64,000 nucleotides of DNA. It comes from Haemonchus contortus (lineage: Eukaryota > Nematoda > Chromadorea > Rhabditida > Trichostrongylidae). Within the stretch, counting starts at the first letter, position 1. Each line of letters starts with the position of its first letter. Shown piece after piece: positions 32,345 through 44,266 of the stretch. The stretch lies in NCBI GenBank assembly GCA_000469685.2, contig LS997567.1, positions 26,762,475 to 26,826,474 on the forward strand, written 5' to 3'. The notes under the pieces were generated by a model. The model was given only the letters and a program-made list of their open reading frames with translations, searched no databases and had not been told where the DNA came from. Both the position numbers and the translations under genes were made by a program.

Positions 32345-32700
32345 AGTGCATGGGCGTGCGAGTCAAATTGAAGTACTACTTTATGTGGAGGAATATCAGC
32401 AAAAGCATCAAACGTGTTAAAATCACCGTGAGAGTATTTTCTAGTCACCCTAGCCTCTCGCCCATCAAGCGTTACGCATACCACTACACCAACCCGCCGT
32501 GGAGGAATAAGGCACATCTATGTTGTTTAGGTTTTCTTATGTTGAGCTCCCTGGAACCACCCTCATAACTCCGTTCGAAGAAGCGCTTGGCAAATTTGGA
32601 AAGCAGATTCGAACGCAGCATCCAAAATCACGTCCGGCACTGTAGGTCTCATTTTGAATGGCCACTTCGACTTGCGATCTTTCCCTGGCAAGCAGCATCA
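32345..32700 (-). mobile_element. SINE-like repeat, family 2, copy 2 (inverted)
   Basis: Read on the minus strand, the core (…GTCGAAGTGGCCATTCAAAA…) at ~32630-32690 is followed by the module at 32443-32500 (GGTTGGTGTAGTGGTATGCG…). This copy keeps a better A box than copy 1 but lacks ~57 bp covering the B box and adjacent tail. The remaining tail (ACTAGAAAATACTCTCACGG) matches copy 1. The plus-strand open frame at 32251-32568 is a by-product. Confidence 0.65.
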
Positions 32701-33385
32701 ACATTTACACTGCAGCTACGGCCTAAGCTTGGTCAGCAGCTAGGTTTAGCACTCGAACTCTCAAACAACAGATGATCAAATGTAAAGCTCACTGCTTCGA
32801 AATGTCTCGAAAATGAAAACAACAACGGACAGCGCAGCAAGAGATAGAAAATCCACTTTGATGGATTTTTCGAAGGCGTATCGTCTGCATGATTCACTAT
32901 GGATGTCTAACATTGCTCAATCACGAAGTGCCCTGCAACAGGCCATGCCGTCGTACACTGCTCTACTACGGTAGGTTAGTAAATTTTGGTTATATCAGTA
33001 GACGAAATGTGACTGTCGGCACACAATGTTAAGGTCAGGCTTTCTGTCTTCTCGAAGCAGTTTGAAACTGCGTAAGCTATCGTAAGGATGGCTTACTAGA
33101 CCCCTCACTCCTATTTTGAAATCAGAGCAGTTTCCTGAACATTTCCACTTCTCACTGCAATTTGTTCAGCACCCTGTCAGAAAACGCCGTGCTAAGTTAT
33201 GACGCTCTTCAACAGGAACACTGTTTCCGAGAAATAAAGATGCCACAAACTTTCTAGTCTACTTTAATGCACATACCTTCTCTTTCAAATACTTTGAAAA
33301 TTAGGATGCTCCATTATAGTGGTGAAGTGTATCGTGAACAGTCCATCGATAGGAATTATTTATTATTATCATTATTAATAATATC
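32701..33385. other. Unassigned AT-rich stretch
   Basis: No gene or repeat recognised. A TTATTATTATTATCATTATT-like low-complexity run precedes the transposon end at 33388. Confidence 0.35.
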
Positions 33386-33387
33386 TA

Positions 33388-34300
33388 CAGGGTGAGCCAA
33401 AATTATGACTACAGCGCGCGCCGACCCTCGTAGCAATTTTTCTGGTTCATAACAATTCGTTCGCTTTCCTTCATTTTGTAAGGTAATTTTCATTATTTCC
33501 TTCCTAATGGTACTAAACTTTGATAGATTTTGAAATTAATATAGGCATCACTACCCGGTGAATAAATCGTCGCTTTGCAATTAGAAACACATTTGGCACG
33601 GTGCATCTACAGACGATTTAGTCTAAAAAGGCAGGAGGTACATTCAACCATAAGACGCTTTCGAGAGATGGGAACAATTGCAGAGATGCGTGGTAAACCT
33701 GGGAGGCCTGTGGTTATATTTAGGGGGAATGATAAGGAAGCAGGTCGAAAGTCTGCGTAGCAGCGAAGTTCATTCTGAGCTCAAAGTGGCTAAATGAATG
33801 TACATCTTATAAAGTTTTCTGCGCGAAATCGTAAAACATCATCCGGACAACAAGTCCTTAATACGATCCAAGAGTGACTTCCCCAGTGAATAGGCTAAAT
33901 AGAAGAGAAAGTGGGCTCACAAAAGCTGCCCAGCCGCATACGAAAAAATTGTCGTAGGAAAATTCCTGTTCACCGACGAAAAGACATTCACGGTGAAAAA
34001 GGTGCTCAATAAGCATAGCGACAAGATGTGTATGAAGCTGAAAGAAATGGAAGCGATACAGCGCTGGGCCCACTGACTTTCTGCGATGGCCTTAGTGAGC
34101 GTAACCAAAAACACCGTTTTTTTGTAAATTAAGGAATGAAGGTTGATTTGGAGGCTTGTACAGATCGATCTCATCGTGCACAATAAGACACTTTGGCGAT
34201 CCAGACCGTTCACGTTATTTTCGATGCGCAGTCACCTCTCGCCTTCTACTATGCGAACATTCGATGCCATGAGTTAAACAAAGGACGCTTGGTGGGCTAA
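33388..34300 (+). mobile_element. Tc1/mariner-type transposon, 3'-truncated
   Basis: TA (33386-33387) is followed by CAGGGTGAGCCAAAATTATG, matching the ends of the 25060-26301 element. Plus-strand transposase pieces follow: 'IRRFREMGTIAEMRGKPGRP' (~33648; helix-turn-helix and linker), 'SSGQQVLNTIQE' (~33842), 'LFTDEKTFTVKKVLNKHSD' (~33969; first catalytic Asp) and a decayed centre to ~34220. The C-terminal SPDLNP block and right inverted repeat were not found, so it is probably truncated. Confidence 0.7.
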
Positions 34301-36580
34301 AATGGCAATTTCTGACAAAATCATTTTCACTCCTTTTTTGGCATTCAGAAGGCCATTTAGCGGAAATGGACCATAGTTCTGTACTCAGTGCTCATGCCTC
34401 TACACCGTGCAAAAACCTTTTTCAAAAAGCGTCCCGCGCCCTGGAATTCTCCCTGTTAGCGTCCAGTTCTTAGCCAAATATTCGTTAAAGTCCCGATAGA
34501 ATACTTCGTAACCTGAGTAGTAACCCAGAAAGCTCCAGCAAAAGCAAATTTGCTGAAATATCACTCAATAAATGTTGGTAACGACTAGATGAGTGATCAG
34601 AAGACTTGATTCTAACGAACAATCATGTCGCTATTCATCAAGAGTCAAAACATGGACCATGTCCGATTTAGCGATCTTACTTCAGGACATAAGGTCCGAA
34701 CGTTATCAAGTAGTTTTGTCGTGGAAAAGGTCGTTTTACCTCGAAGTGGCTTCGACCCTGTGCTGACTCAACTGAACGGGACTTCCTTATGCTGAAAAAC
34801 TTCTGCCTCACGGGAGTGCAAGTATCGATCGTCTCGAAGGCTCTGGCCATTAATCGAACTGACGGTTCTCCACCACGGGCCAATTCTTCACGACGTACAC
34901 GACATAGAATGCTGTTTCCTGAACGTCAGTTTCAATGTAAGCAGAAATGCTGGAAATTGTGCCTAAAAGCGATACCGGATTTTTTATTTATAAGCTGCTC
35001 TTTGGCTCCATCAAAGGAAAATGTTCTTGTTACTGTTAAATACGCATTCGACGACTCCGGTTCTTTGGGTTCGAATTCCCGCCTTACGTTTTCATCAACA
35101 CACTCCTTGCGTTGCTCAGAAATGCCTGAAGAGATCGGTCCATATTCGGTACGGTGGAACCTAGAGCAAGATAATAGAGCCCATATTATGTCAATGGTAT
35201 ATCCCATATTATCTGCAAAAATCGCAAATTCCTGAGTTCGTTCAAAACCGTCATGAGCGTCATGTGATGCGAAAAAGTGGATAGAGACTATCGAGGGAAA
35301 GGTGATCGAATCATGATTTTGGGCGGGGCTTGCACTGAGGTGGACAGAGCTTCGATTAGAGATCCATAAATCTGTTCAATAACGTTTCAGAAATCGAAAA
35401 GTTGTGATTTAGGGCTATCAAGGGGAGTTGATTCGAGCGCCCTAAACCCAAACTACCCAATCGTACCTCACTCTGTATCTCTGATTATAACTAAATATAT
35501 TCGAAGTGAGAGAGGCTAGAACTTGAAATCGTCAGATCGTCCGGATTTGAAATTGATTCTCACCTCCAAAAATGTCTTGGAAAAATTTGATGAATGTTAG
35601 GAGGGAGATCTTCTCGTCCACCGTATCAACATCTTACACGTCATCTGAACCCTCCAATCCTACCGTACTTTACCGTATTTCTACCTGCACTTCTGAATCT
35701 TGACCTGAATCTATTATCGTAATCTTCCTTGAGAGTGGTGAATGTCTTCGTATGATCCAAAAAATCTCAAGCAAATTGTTTTCTTGCATATCAACAATGA
35801 AATGATGGGATTGTGATGCGTCTGAGTTTCACAGCAATTTTCAAAAAACTTATAAAGAAAAAATATTCATAACCACGATGATTCCCTGCCAACACAATAA
35901 AGACTATGAGTTGACGAGATGCTATCTTCTAGTATACGCAAAAAGAGTAAATGTGTGTGTGTCATTGAAGAAATCAACCCCCATACAAATCTTTATCTTC
36001 CATATAGCCAGATGAAGGACATGGCCAACCTTCACCTATAATGTTTCCGTATATATAAAAACCCGGACGTCCAAGTAACCTAAATAAATGATTTGGGAAA
36101 AAAATTGCTTCAGCTATCCTTCTAAATATTATATATCAGGTTGATGCATCTACTTTTCCATCATCTACTTGTTTGATCCTTCCGTATTAAGGTTGTATGG
36201 GAATTGGTATTTTGCCATCACGTATGGTTGAAGAGTGCATAATACTCTTTCATCACACTAGCTATCACTGCATTCGGAGGTCGCAATGCCGTACAATTTT
36301 CACGAACTCGTCACAGAGGATGAGGTCAGCAACGCACCCGACGACTTATTCTCAAGTCGCAGCCCTCGTACTTCTGAGAGGATGGAATCGACAAGCTGCC
36401 TGAGCGTTGATGTCTGTTGGGGAGAGGAGGACTCATGCATCAACCTAATATATAAACCATCCGCCATATAAACAACAAGTTTGGTCTGTTTCCTCCTTGA
36501 ATGTTACACAATTCATCGTCATTTGAGGAGGCACCTAGAGAGATAGGGTCAGGTTTGGGATGGGTGGAGCATGAGGGTCA
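34301..36580. other. Unassigned stretch with short frames
   Basis: The longest frame is 148 residues on the plus strand (34789-35235), overlapped by open frames on the minus strand (34932-35207 and 34677-34883). I recognise neither. A segment near 35600-35670 (CCGTATCAACATCTTACACG…CCTACCG) recurs in diverged form at 37160-37215, indicating another dispersed repeat. Confidence 0.35.
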
Positions 36581-36585
36581 ACGAA

Positions 36586-36601
36586 GAGCTCATATGAGCT
36601 C
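36586..36601. repeat. 16-bp perfect palindrome
   Basis: GAGCTCATATGAGCTC is a perfect inverted repeat with no loop. Confidence 0.85.
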
Positions 36602-38243
36602 AGCCCTGCCCACATCGCATGGGACGTGTACTGGAATAGGTGGTGGCAAAGATGAAACTACTTATTTTAGGCCCAAAGAAAGCCCAGACAACGGTAAATG
36701 CACAGAAATTAAAACATAATTCGGTGCCCAGAAGACTGGAGGTCATAAAAAATGCTGGGTTGTGCAAGACTCAATAAGAGCAAACTCAGCAAAGCTCAGC
36801 CTACAGTGGGCGCTCTCGAACGGGTGTTTTCCTCGCGAACTCATAACTATGTTGAAAAACTTTCTAAATTGCTCCGCATAAAAATACGTCCACCCGCGGG
36901 TTGCCAAAAACTTTCAACTCTAGATATTTCCAGAAATGTCTCCATCTGAATGTTGTGAGACGTAATCATGAAAATTTGCGCTATTTTCTTGATATGATGC
37001 TTTTATTTCCCAGGTTGTGGCTAAAGAAAATCCACGCACGGATTTCGAGGAAGATCAATCTTTTGAAAAACGAAGGTATGATCGTCTAACCGACGAGTCG
37101 CACAGTATTTGCGCCGCTGCCACAATGTCGTCAAATAATTTTTCAAGAGTCTCGATCGCTCACCATATCAGCATCTTACACGGGCCATCTAAACTCTAAT
37201 CCTACCGAACAAAGTCAATGATCTTCTAATGCTTTCCTTTATCAGGTTATGGATAGGAAAAAACCCTTGTCGTTATGGATAGGGGAAAACCAGGGTCGGA
37301 AATCGAGAAAGGAATTTGAATTTCGAAGACCAAAGGCAATGATCTTCTGACCAATGATCGCACAAAATTCTTAGGAAGTTTGGTGACTGTGGGCCCAAAA
37401 AGAATACAGGACGTCCTCCACAGCTCTCGAATGGAGATAAACCATGAGTTCGACCAGAAGCAACGAACTTGACAAAGTGATGAAACAAAGTCTTCCCTCT
37501 AACTAAGTGTCTCGGCGGATACAGTTTATTGGCTAGAATCGAACCTAGTTCATCGCTCGTCAAAAAATGAGGAAGGCTCCATTTATGACTAAGGAACATT
37601 AGGAGAGTCGAGTCGATTTAGCGAAAAGACACATTCGATCTAGTTAGAGGGAAGTGGCTGTCTATTCTCGGGCTTCAATCTTCTTGCGCTAAATTTTTTT
37701 CTTTTAGTTTGCGATTTCCAGTGTTAAAAAGATTGATTGCGACGGAGGACCGGACGGCAATCGATTTTATTGGAGTGACCTCAGGGAGGAGAAACCTATT
37801 CGTCGAGACAGAACTGCAAGAGAGGCGGTGTGATGGTTTGAGCAGCAATTACATCAAATGGGTGACTGTATTATGCTTCGTGTCAGAAAATATAAATTCC
37901 TCCGGCAATCGAATGTAACGAGGCAGGTACTCTTTCCTTCTTGGTGCCACAATTTGAGACAAAACTTTGTTTTTGTGCAAGATGACGCCCGGACACATGT
38001 CAGCAGCTAAGCGAGGTTCGCGGGTCATCAGATCACCCTTAAGTCTCGGTCCGCGATCAGTCCTGACCTCAATCCATGTTCCTTTTGAAATTCATGTGTC
38101 CTATGCAAACTTCAATAGATACTTGTCACAACATTAACTTTTTTTTCAAAAACAGGAAGAATTTAGAATTTAAGGGTAATTCGTGGGTGGACGTATATTT
38201 ATGTGGAGCAGAGAATTCGATTTCACCAGAACATACATGTATG
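36602..38243. other. Unassigned stretch
   Basis: Only short frames without recognisable motifs. It includes the diverged second copy of the segment seen at 35600-35670. Confidence 0.35.
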
Positions 38244-38245
38244 TA

Positions 38246-39151
38246 TTAGGTATGTGCATTAATTTCCGCCGCCGTCTTCAAAGGGTCGTTGCGCGGACCA
38301 AGTTAGAGGTTCACCTGTGAATCCTGTCATATTCTGTACGGTAGGGTATTAGCTACGTGCTTAAGGGCAGACAGATCAGTTTTCCCCCAAAATCCCGTTG
38401 CTCCCAGACTGATTCGTCATGGAACATGATAAACCGTTTCCCGAAGGGCCCTTCTCCTGCTGTTTGTTTTCAAGGAAACCGGCATCGAAGCCCACCCGAT
38501 GCTTTTTGATACTTATGGAGGGCAAGCTCTATCTGAATAAACCTCCTGATATGGTTTCTCTTCACTGGAGAGTTTGCAAGGGAAGCGGAAAGCAAAAAGT
38601 AATGCTGTGTGTGCATTTGGTGGTGGGATCAAAAGGGTCTTATGTACTGTGAGTTGCTGAGCCCGAAGAAAACTGTTACTGTTGACCGCCACGAACACCA
38701 GGTTGACAGTTTGCAGGATGCTCTCACCTAAAAGAGGCCGTTAATCGCAAGAAAATATCATGAGGTGCTGTTCCACCACGAACATGCCAGACTCCATGTT
38801 GCGAAAAATTCCCTTATAAAAAAATTGCAGCTGTTGGATGGGATCAGCTTGTTCAGCCCGCATACTCTCTGGATCTTGCTCTTTCTGATGACCACCTTTT
38901 CCGGGCCATGCAATTCAGTTTGGCAGATACGCGCTTCCGGAGTGCCAATGAAGTGCGAAAATGGGTGGATGACTGGATTGTCTCGAAAGATGAAGACTTT
39001 TTAAGACCCTGAGTCAACAAGATACCAGAAAGATGGCAAGAGGTTGTAGCTAACGATGGGCAATACATTGGTTAATGTACATTTAGTTTTAATTTTGTAA
39101 TAAGTATGTTTTTGCACGCGAAAAACGGCGGAAATTAATGCACACACCTAA
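38246..39151 (+). mobile_element. mariner-type transposon
   Basis: Inverted ends TTAGGTATGTGCATTAATTT and its complement (right end …AAATTAATGCACACACCTAA) lie between TA dinucleotides at 38244-38245 and 39152-39153; length 906 bp. Plus-strand transposase fragments include 'VVGSKGSYVL' (~38620), 'YSLDLALSDDHLFRAMQFSL' (~38860-38925; mariner Y-S-P-D-L-A-P-S-D-Y-H-L-F-R block) and 'PERWQEVVANDGQYI' (~39028-39070). Frames are broken and the first half is poorly preserved, so it is a dead, partly deleted copy. Confidence 0.85.
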
Positions 39152-39153
39152 TA

Positions 39154-40725
39154 TGTAGCCACAATATCAATGTTGACCACGTATAAACTTAAACTAACAA
39201 TTATTCTATATACCATGGCTGGTATTCTAGATACTGAAGATCTGTCTGAAATTCCTACAGCCAGGGCATAAAGACGTCTGTTAGGTGGAGCGCAACAGTT
39301 GTGGTCTCGATCCCAACTTGCTGATCAGATACCAACAAAGACAAACACGTCAGTCTTGTAAGCGACCCTGCTTTGGAATCTGCATCGTCACCAAGCAGTC
39401 TACACCATTCAACAAGAAGCCATCAATTAAGCGATATACATCACCCACTGTGTCTTTTGATCAAGTTGTCTCCGACTTACAAATAGCAGTCAAGCCTTCG
39501 AGCAAACTAGATCGTCACCTCTTCAGAGTATCAGAGCCTACGCATCGCAGGCGACGGCTCCCTGCCGCACCCTGGCAAGGACGGCGCACACGTACAGAAC
39601 GCTCGCCTCTTTGACACAGTTTACTCACATCGAACTTACTCTGCTCGATAAGACATTGCTCGACCTCTCTCTCTGTTTTTGTCCTACCATTTAAAATCTT
39701 CTAAACCACCGCAACATTATTTTGAAAAGGTCTACAATAACCTCAAGTCCCAGTCACCCGCATTACAAGTAGTACAAATTGGCACTGATCAAAGTCTGTC
39801 AAAATGCGTACGTGAAAACTCCATGTCCAAAAAAATGAGAGCTGTGAAATATCGATGCATGGATCTGGAAGGCTTTCGGATAGGATTTTCGATTCAGGAT
39901 TTCCCTTCCCCAAGACTGTAGGACTGTACACCTCCCACCTGTCATCAGTATTCTGCACTTACCGCCTGCCATTACTGTACCCATCTTGCCGTTTGTAGAC
40001 CTTACAAATACGAACGCTCTAGCCCTGAGAGACAGTTTCGGGCACGCCTTGCCTCTTGTGAGAGGAGTCTACAATTGCCACCAGCCGCTGGTGTTCCAAT
40101 TCTGTCACTTACTATCACGAATGTCATTTTGCCATCTGTATCCCTTTCAAACTTGAACACTCCAGATTTACGAGAACAGGAAATAGTATTTACTCCAGTG
40201 TGTTTCATTTTCAGGAAGGCTAAATAAGATAGTGAAGTACAGATAAATGGACGTCTGTGGTTTTTATTCATGGAGTGATATTCTAGGATGTTTTTGAATG
40301 GAATTATCGTAGTCTATTTGTGTTTGTAGCTCCACCCACTTCAATGCAGAGCTTGTCCACTATCATAATTTGGTAACTCTTCCTCTCACCTCCGACCACT
40401 TTTTTGCGGACTCCACACTGCTTTGGATAAATATGCGTGTGCCTATGAATGGCCCTCTACCCATCAGCAACCCAGTTACTGGTATCGAGCGGCGGCACTA
40501 TGTTTTTGTCTCCTTGATTTCCTTGTTTCCTTAGTTTCCATGTTATTATGTAATTTCCATGCTTTTTCGTTTATAATAACTTCCTCCTTCTTCAGTGTTT
40601 TTTGGGGTTCTGATTCTTCTTGAGTTGAAATTACTTCAGCTAATTACCTGTTCTCCCTTCTCTCATCGTCCGTATAAAGCTCGTCTAATTTATTTGCTGA
40701 TCGATTTTGTCATTAGTGTGCGCGA
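39154..40725. other. Unassigned stretch, possible 5' region of the second LINE
   Basis: An open frame of 109 residues at 39285-39614 ends in an Arg/Pro-rich run; I do not recognise it. A segment near 40375-40410 (CTCTTCCTCTCACCTCCGACCACTTTTTTGCGG) is reminiscent of the edge units of the 15.77-16.56 kb minisatellite. Confidence 0.35.
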
Positions 40726-41414
40726 ATGACCACGCCACCCAAGCTAGCTCGACTTCACAGGAAGAAAGAGGCGCTTGATAACTCAGGTAGTTCCAAGATA
40801 GCTCAATGTGCTCCTTCTCAGTCTTCTGGAACACTTTCGGTGGACACGGCCTACGCTAGGCTTTCAGCAAGCCAACTTATCAAGGCAGTTCTGGAGCGTA
40901 ATACTGATCCTGAAATCGAGAAGATGCTCCTAGTTTTAGCGAACAAGATACCCAAGGGAATGTCAGAGCTTTTGGAAGCTGAGAAACGCTCCAAAAGCAT
41001 CGCTTTGAGTGGGCTCGAGGAAGCTCTCCCACATTCACCGACCTCCAAAAAGCAGAGAGATCTGGAGTCGAAAATTTTTGTTATTTTGGATGTCTGAATG
41101 TGGAGTTTCGGCTTGTTGAAGTCTATAGGATGGGGGAAGAGGTTCCTCCGTGTCCCACACTTGTGAAAGTCCTCTTACCTTCGCGTTTCCATTGGCGCAC
41201 TGCACTAGCTAGTGCAAGAAATTTGAAGACGAATGGATTTGCGAATGTATTTGTCAGAAGGAGTGCAACACATAAGGAAAGGAAACTGGAGCATGAACTT
41301 TGGCAGCAGGCGAGAGAGCGGAATAGAGGTAAGACGGTTCGCGAATGGGTGGTGTACGAAGGAGAGCTCAGACGTGTTCGAGAATTGTCGCAGTGGCTCT
41401 CGGGAAAGGCTTGA
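40726..41414 (+). pseudogene. LINE copy 2 ORF1
   Basis: The first 123 residues run to a stop at 41095-41097, and the frame beginning at 41100 continues the protein ('FRLVEVYRMG', 'VKVLLPSRFHWRTALASARN', 'VFVRRSATHKERKLEHEL'). The C-terminal half aligns in layout with ORF1 of LINE copy 1 ('VYRLG', 'LLKVVLPS', 'YIRESLTLEERKRR'). N-terminal residues 40-90 have helical, charged spacing. A single shift separates the halves. Confidence 0.7.
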
Positions 41415-41419
41415 AGATG

Positions 41420-42150
41420 CATGGCTCCCCCGATAACGGTAACCTAGAGTGCTTCTTGATTAATGCCCGTAGTATTGTGAATAAAATTCATCACTTGCAT
41501 ATGTTCTTGAGTAAATTCAAACCCGGTGTTCTGACGGTTATGAGACATGGCTGAGTGCTCAGGTTCGGGACACTGAATTGACTGGAGGATTCCCACATTC
41601 TGTTTACATGCATGATCGTAGAGGTAGGAGAGGAGGTGGTGTTTGCTGTTTAGCGAATTCCTTCCTGATTTCAAAAGAAATTGAAGTTGATTTGGAGCTT
41701 GGTCGGGACCTAATTTATATTAAGCTTTTGAACGGTGCCTCCTCTGCGTCTAATATCAGGCTTGTGGCAGTCTACCGCCCACCCAGTACCTCTGCAGCCA
41801 TTGATGATGCCCTAGTTGAGCTTCTTTCGAATCTCTGCTACGTGCGAACACATACATTGGTTATTGGAGATTTCAACCTCAATATCGATTGGTCCAATAA
41901 GCACTCGCTCAATTGTGTCGCTTTGTACCTTCGCCTTTTTGACACATTCGGTTTCGCACAGTGTGTTACAGAGGCGACCTACAGTGACAAGATAATAGAC
42001 CTTGTACTGTCTTCTCCCCAAACTGTCAGCTGTGTTTCCACTCTGCCACCTTTCTTAAACTCTGACCATAACGTCGTGACCTTCAAGCTGGCTCAAACTA
42101 TGTCTCAGTTCCTACACCCAATTTTGCCAACCTTGTCTTTCGATTACTAG
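41420..42150 (+). pseudogene. LINE copy 2 ORF2 endonuclease
   Basis: 'INARSIVNKI' (~41460), 'ETWLSAQ' (~41543, after a frameshift), 'GGGVCCLAN' (~41635), 'LVAVYRPPSTS' (~41762), 'LVIGDFNLNIDW' (~41860) and 'LNSDHNVVTFKL' (~42057) are the ordered motifs of an apurinic-type LINE endonuclease with the catalytic Asn, Glu, Asp and His present. The frame stops at 42148-42150 just after the last motif. Confidence 0.8.
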
Positions 42151-43047
42151 ATTCGGTCTCTCTCGCTGTTAACTGGTTTGCTCTTTTCAACAATTATACT
42201 TGCATTGAGGATATTTACAGATTTTGCAAAAAAATTCACTCCATCCTTGCTTCCTTCGTTTCTTTTAAGCTTCCTTTTATGCATAATGTAAGTTATCCTG
42301 CTCATAAAAACTGTCGACTCAAAAGATACGGCGTTTCCGGGTGCTTCCGAATACTTTAACAAATACATTATACAGGAAAGTTTGCTCTGACCCGGATAAG
42401 CATGTCAAAAAATTCCGCCAATTGCTTAACCGTAAGATGGCATCCCCCAGATACTTTTCCGTAAGTGTGCCCTATCATAATGTAAACCATTAGCACACAT
42501 TTTCAACATTTCTCTGCTTTTCAGAAAAGTACCTGATATCTGGAAAGAATCTATAGTTTCAGCCATTCCTAAGAAGTCCGACAGCCGACTCCTATCAGAT
42601 TTCCGCCCTATTACCAATTTACCCACTGCTGCCAAGGTCATGGAAACTTTGATTACAGACAAGACCATAGATTCAATGTAGTTCTAGTAGAGCAGCATGG
42701 GTTCTTAAGTGGTGCTTCTATAGCTTCTAATCTTCTAGACACTTCCTTCAATTGGACCGCTGCCTTAAATAGTGAGGAAGCAGTAGATAATGTATTCATT
42801 GACCTTCCTGAAACCTTTGACAAGGCAGTCACTCCAGGCTTCTATCAACACTACACGATCTTGGCATCAGTGAGCAGCTGCTAAGTTGGGCCAGATCTTA
42901 CTTAAACGATAGACATATGACGATAAAAGTTGGTCAGAGTTTCTTGCCACGTTACTATTGTCACAGTGGAGTTCCTCGAGGTGGCGTGTTGTCACCCCTT
43001 CTCCTTCTCATATACACTACTGATCTTCCAGCTTTCATAACAACTTC
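42151..43047 (+). pseudogene. LINE copy 2 RT domain, 5' part
   Basis: Readable pieces in shifting frames are 'VPDIWKESIVSAIPKKSDSR' and 'DFRPITNLPTAAKVMETLI' (~42530-42660), 'EQHGFLSGASIASNLLDT' (~42690), 'DNVFIDLPETFDKAV' (~42790; D-K-A-F-D equivalent) and 'HSGVPRGGVLSPLLL'-like sequence (~42965). These are RT blocks 1-4. It is then cut by a mariner. Confidence 0.7.
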
Positions 43048-43049
43048 TA

Positions 43050-44266
43050 TTAGGTTGTTCGGAGAGGAATGCCCTTGACTTTATTCATTCATTTCTCCAC
43101 TACTATAGAAGATTTTCGAAAACACTTTTGTCTATCAAAAAGAAAATTTTATTGCGCATCTTTTGATATGTTTTTGGCTATGTCAACTTTGTTATTTCTA
43201 AGAAAAAAGATTAGGAGGTGTTTGACCGAAATTCCTATTGCGAGCTTCCATGTGGTACAACTTCAAGCAAGGAAAATCGGCTGCTGAACCTCAGCGGGCC
43301 ATATCTAAAGTATACGATGAAGAAGCCCTGTCAGAAAGCCAGTGTCGACAATGGTATAAGCGTTTCAAAAACGATAATGAAAGCTTGGGGGATGAAGAAC
43401 ATGGAAGTCGGCCTCAATTCGTCGATAACCAAGTGTTGAAGAATTTGATCCATACCAGACCACCCGAGAACTGGCAGTGCATTTTGGCTGCTCAAATTCT
43501 ACCATCCATTGGCTAGGTGCGAAAAATGGGTGTTGCACCAGCTGAGCGACGCCAACAAGGCAACACGAGTGGCAATGGCAGGAATCCTTCTCCGTCGCTC
43601 AAAGGACAGTGGTTTTTTCAACTCTATTGTTACTTTTGATATAAAATAGATCTGCTTCGACAACACAACAGGAAAAGCACGGTGGTTAGACTCCCGTGAC
43701 ACTCCAAAACCCACTCCGAAACCGGACATACACGGCAGAAAGGTGGTGCTCTGTGTTCGGTGGAACAGCAAAGGTCGAGTGTAGTTTGAAGTCCTGAATT
43801 CGGGTCAAACAGTTACGGCGGACATTCACGAAGATCAGCTAAACCGCGGAGATCAAGCACTGCGTCGTCAAGGTGTCGAAACGTCGACAAAATCCTCCTC
43901 TACAACGCTCGTCCACATGATGTGAAAACTACCTTGGAAAAAAATTGAGGAATTGGGCCAGGAATTGTTGCCTTATCCGCCATACAGCCCAGATTTCGCT
44001 CTACCCGATTACCATTTGCTCCGGTCAATGCAGCACTCCTTGGCTGAGAGAAAATTTAAAAACCGCGAAAAAGTCCAAATCAGGGTGTCCAAATACTTTG
44101 AGTCGCAGCTGGGCGAGTTCTCAAAAGAAGAATCCAATCTTTGCGTAAACCTAGGCAACAATTCATTGATAGTAATCGAGAATATCTTTTGAATTGACCT
44201 TGTTTAGTTTCGTTTTTATAATAAAATTTTTGAACTCAAACGCGCATTCCTTTCCGAACAACCTAA
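43050..44266 (+). mobile_element. mariner transposon
   Basis: Ends are TTAGGTTGTTCGGAGAGGAA and its complement (…TTTCCGAACAACCTAA), 1217 bp. TA precedes the left end (43048-43049); the expected right TA is not intact. The transposase is nearly whole but shifted. The N-terminus is 'WYNFKQGKSAAEPQRAI', 'SESQCRQWYKRFKNDNESL' and 'GSRPQFVDNQVLKNLI' (43238-43516). Then follow 'LYCYF'/'IVTFDIKW' (first catalytic Asp), 'VLLYNARPHDVKTTLEK' (second Asp replaced, N-A-R-P-H) and 'PYPPYSPDFALPDYHLLRSM' (~43965-44030). It stops at 44190-44192. Length and ends match full-length mariners; it is inactive. Confidence 0.9.
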
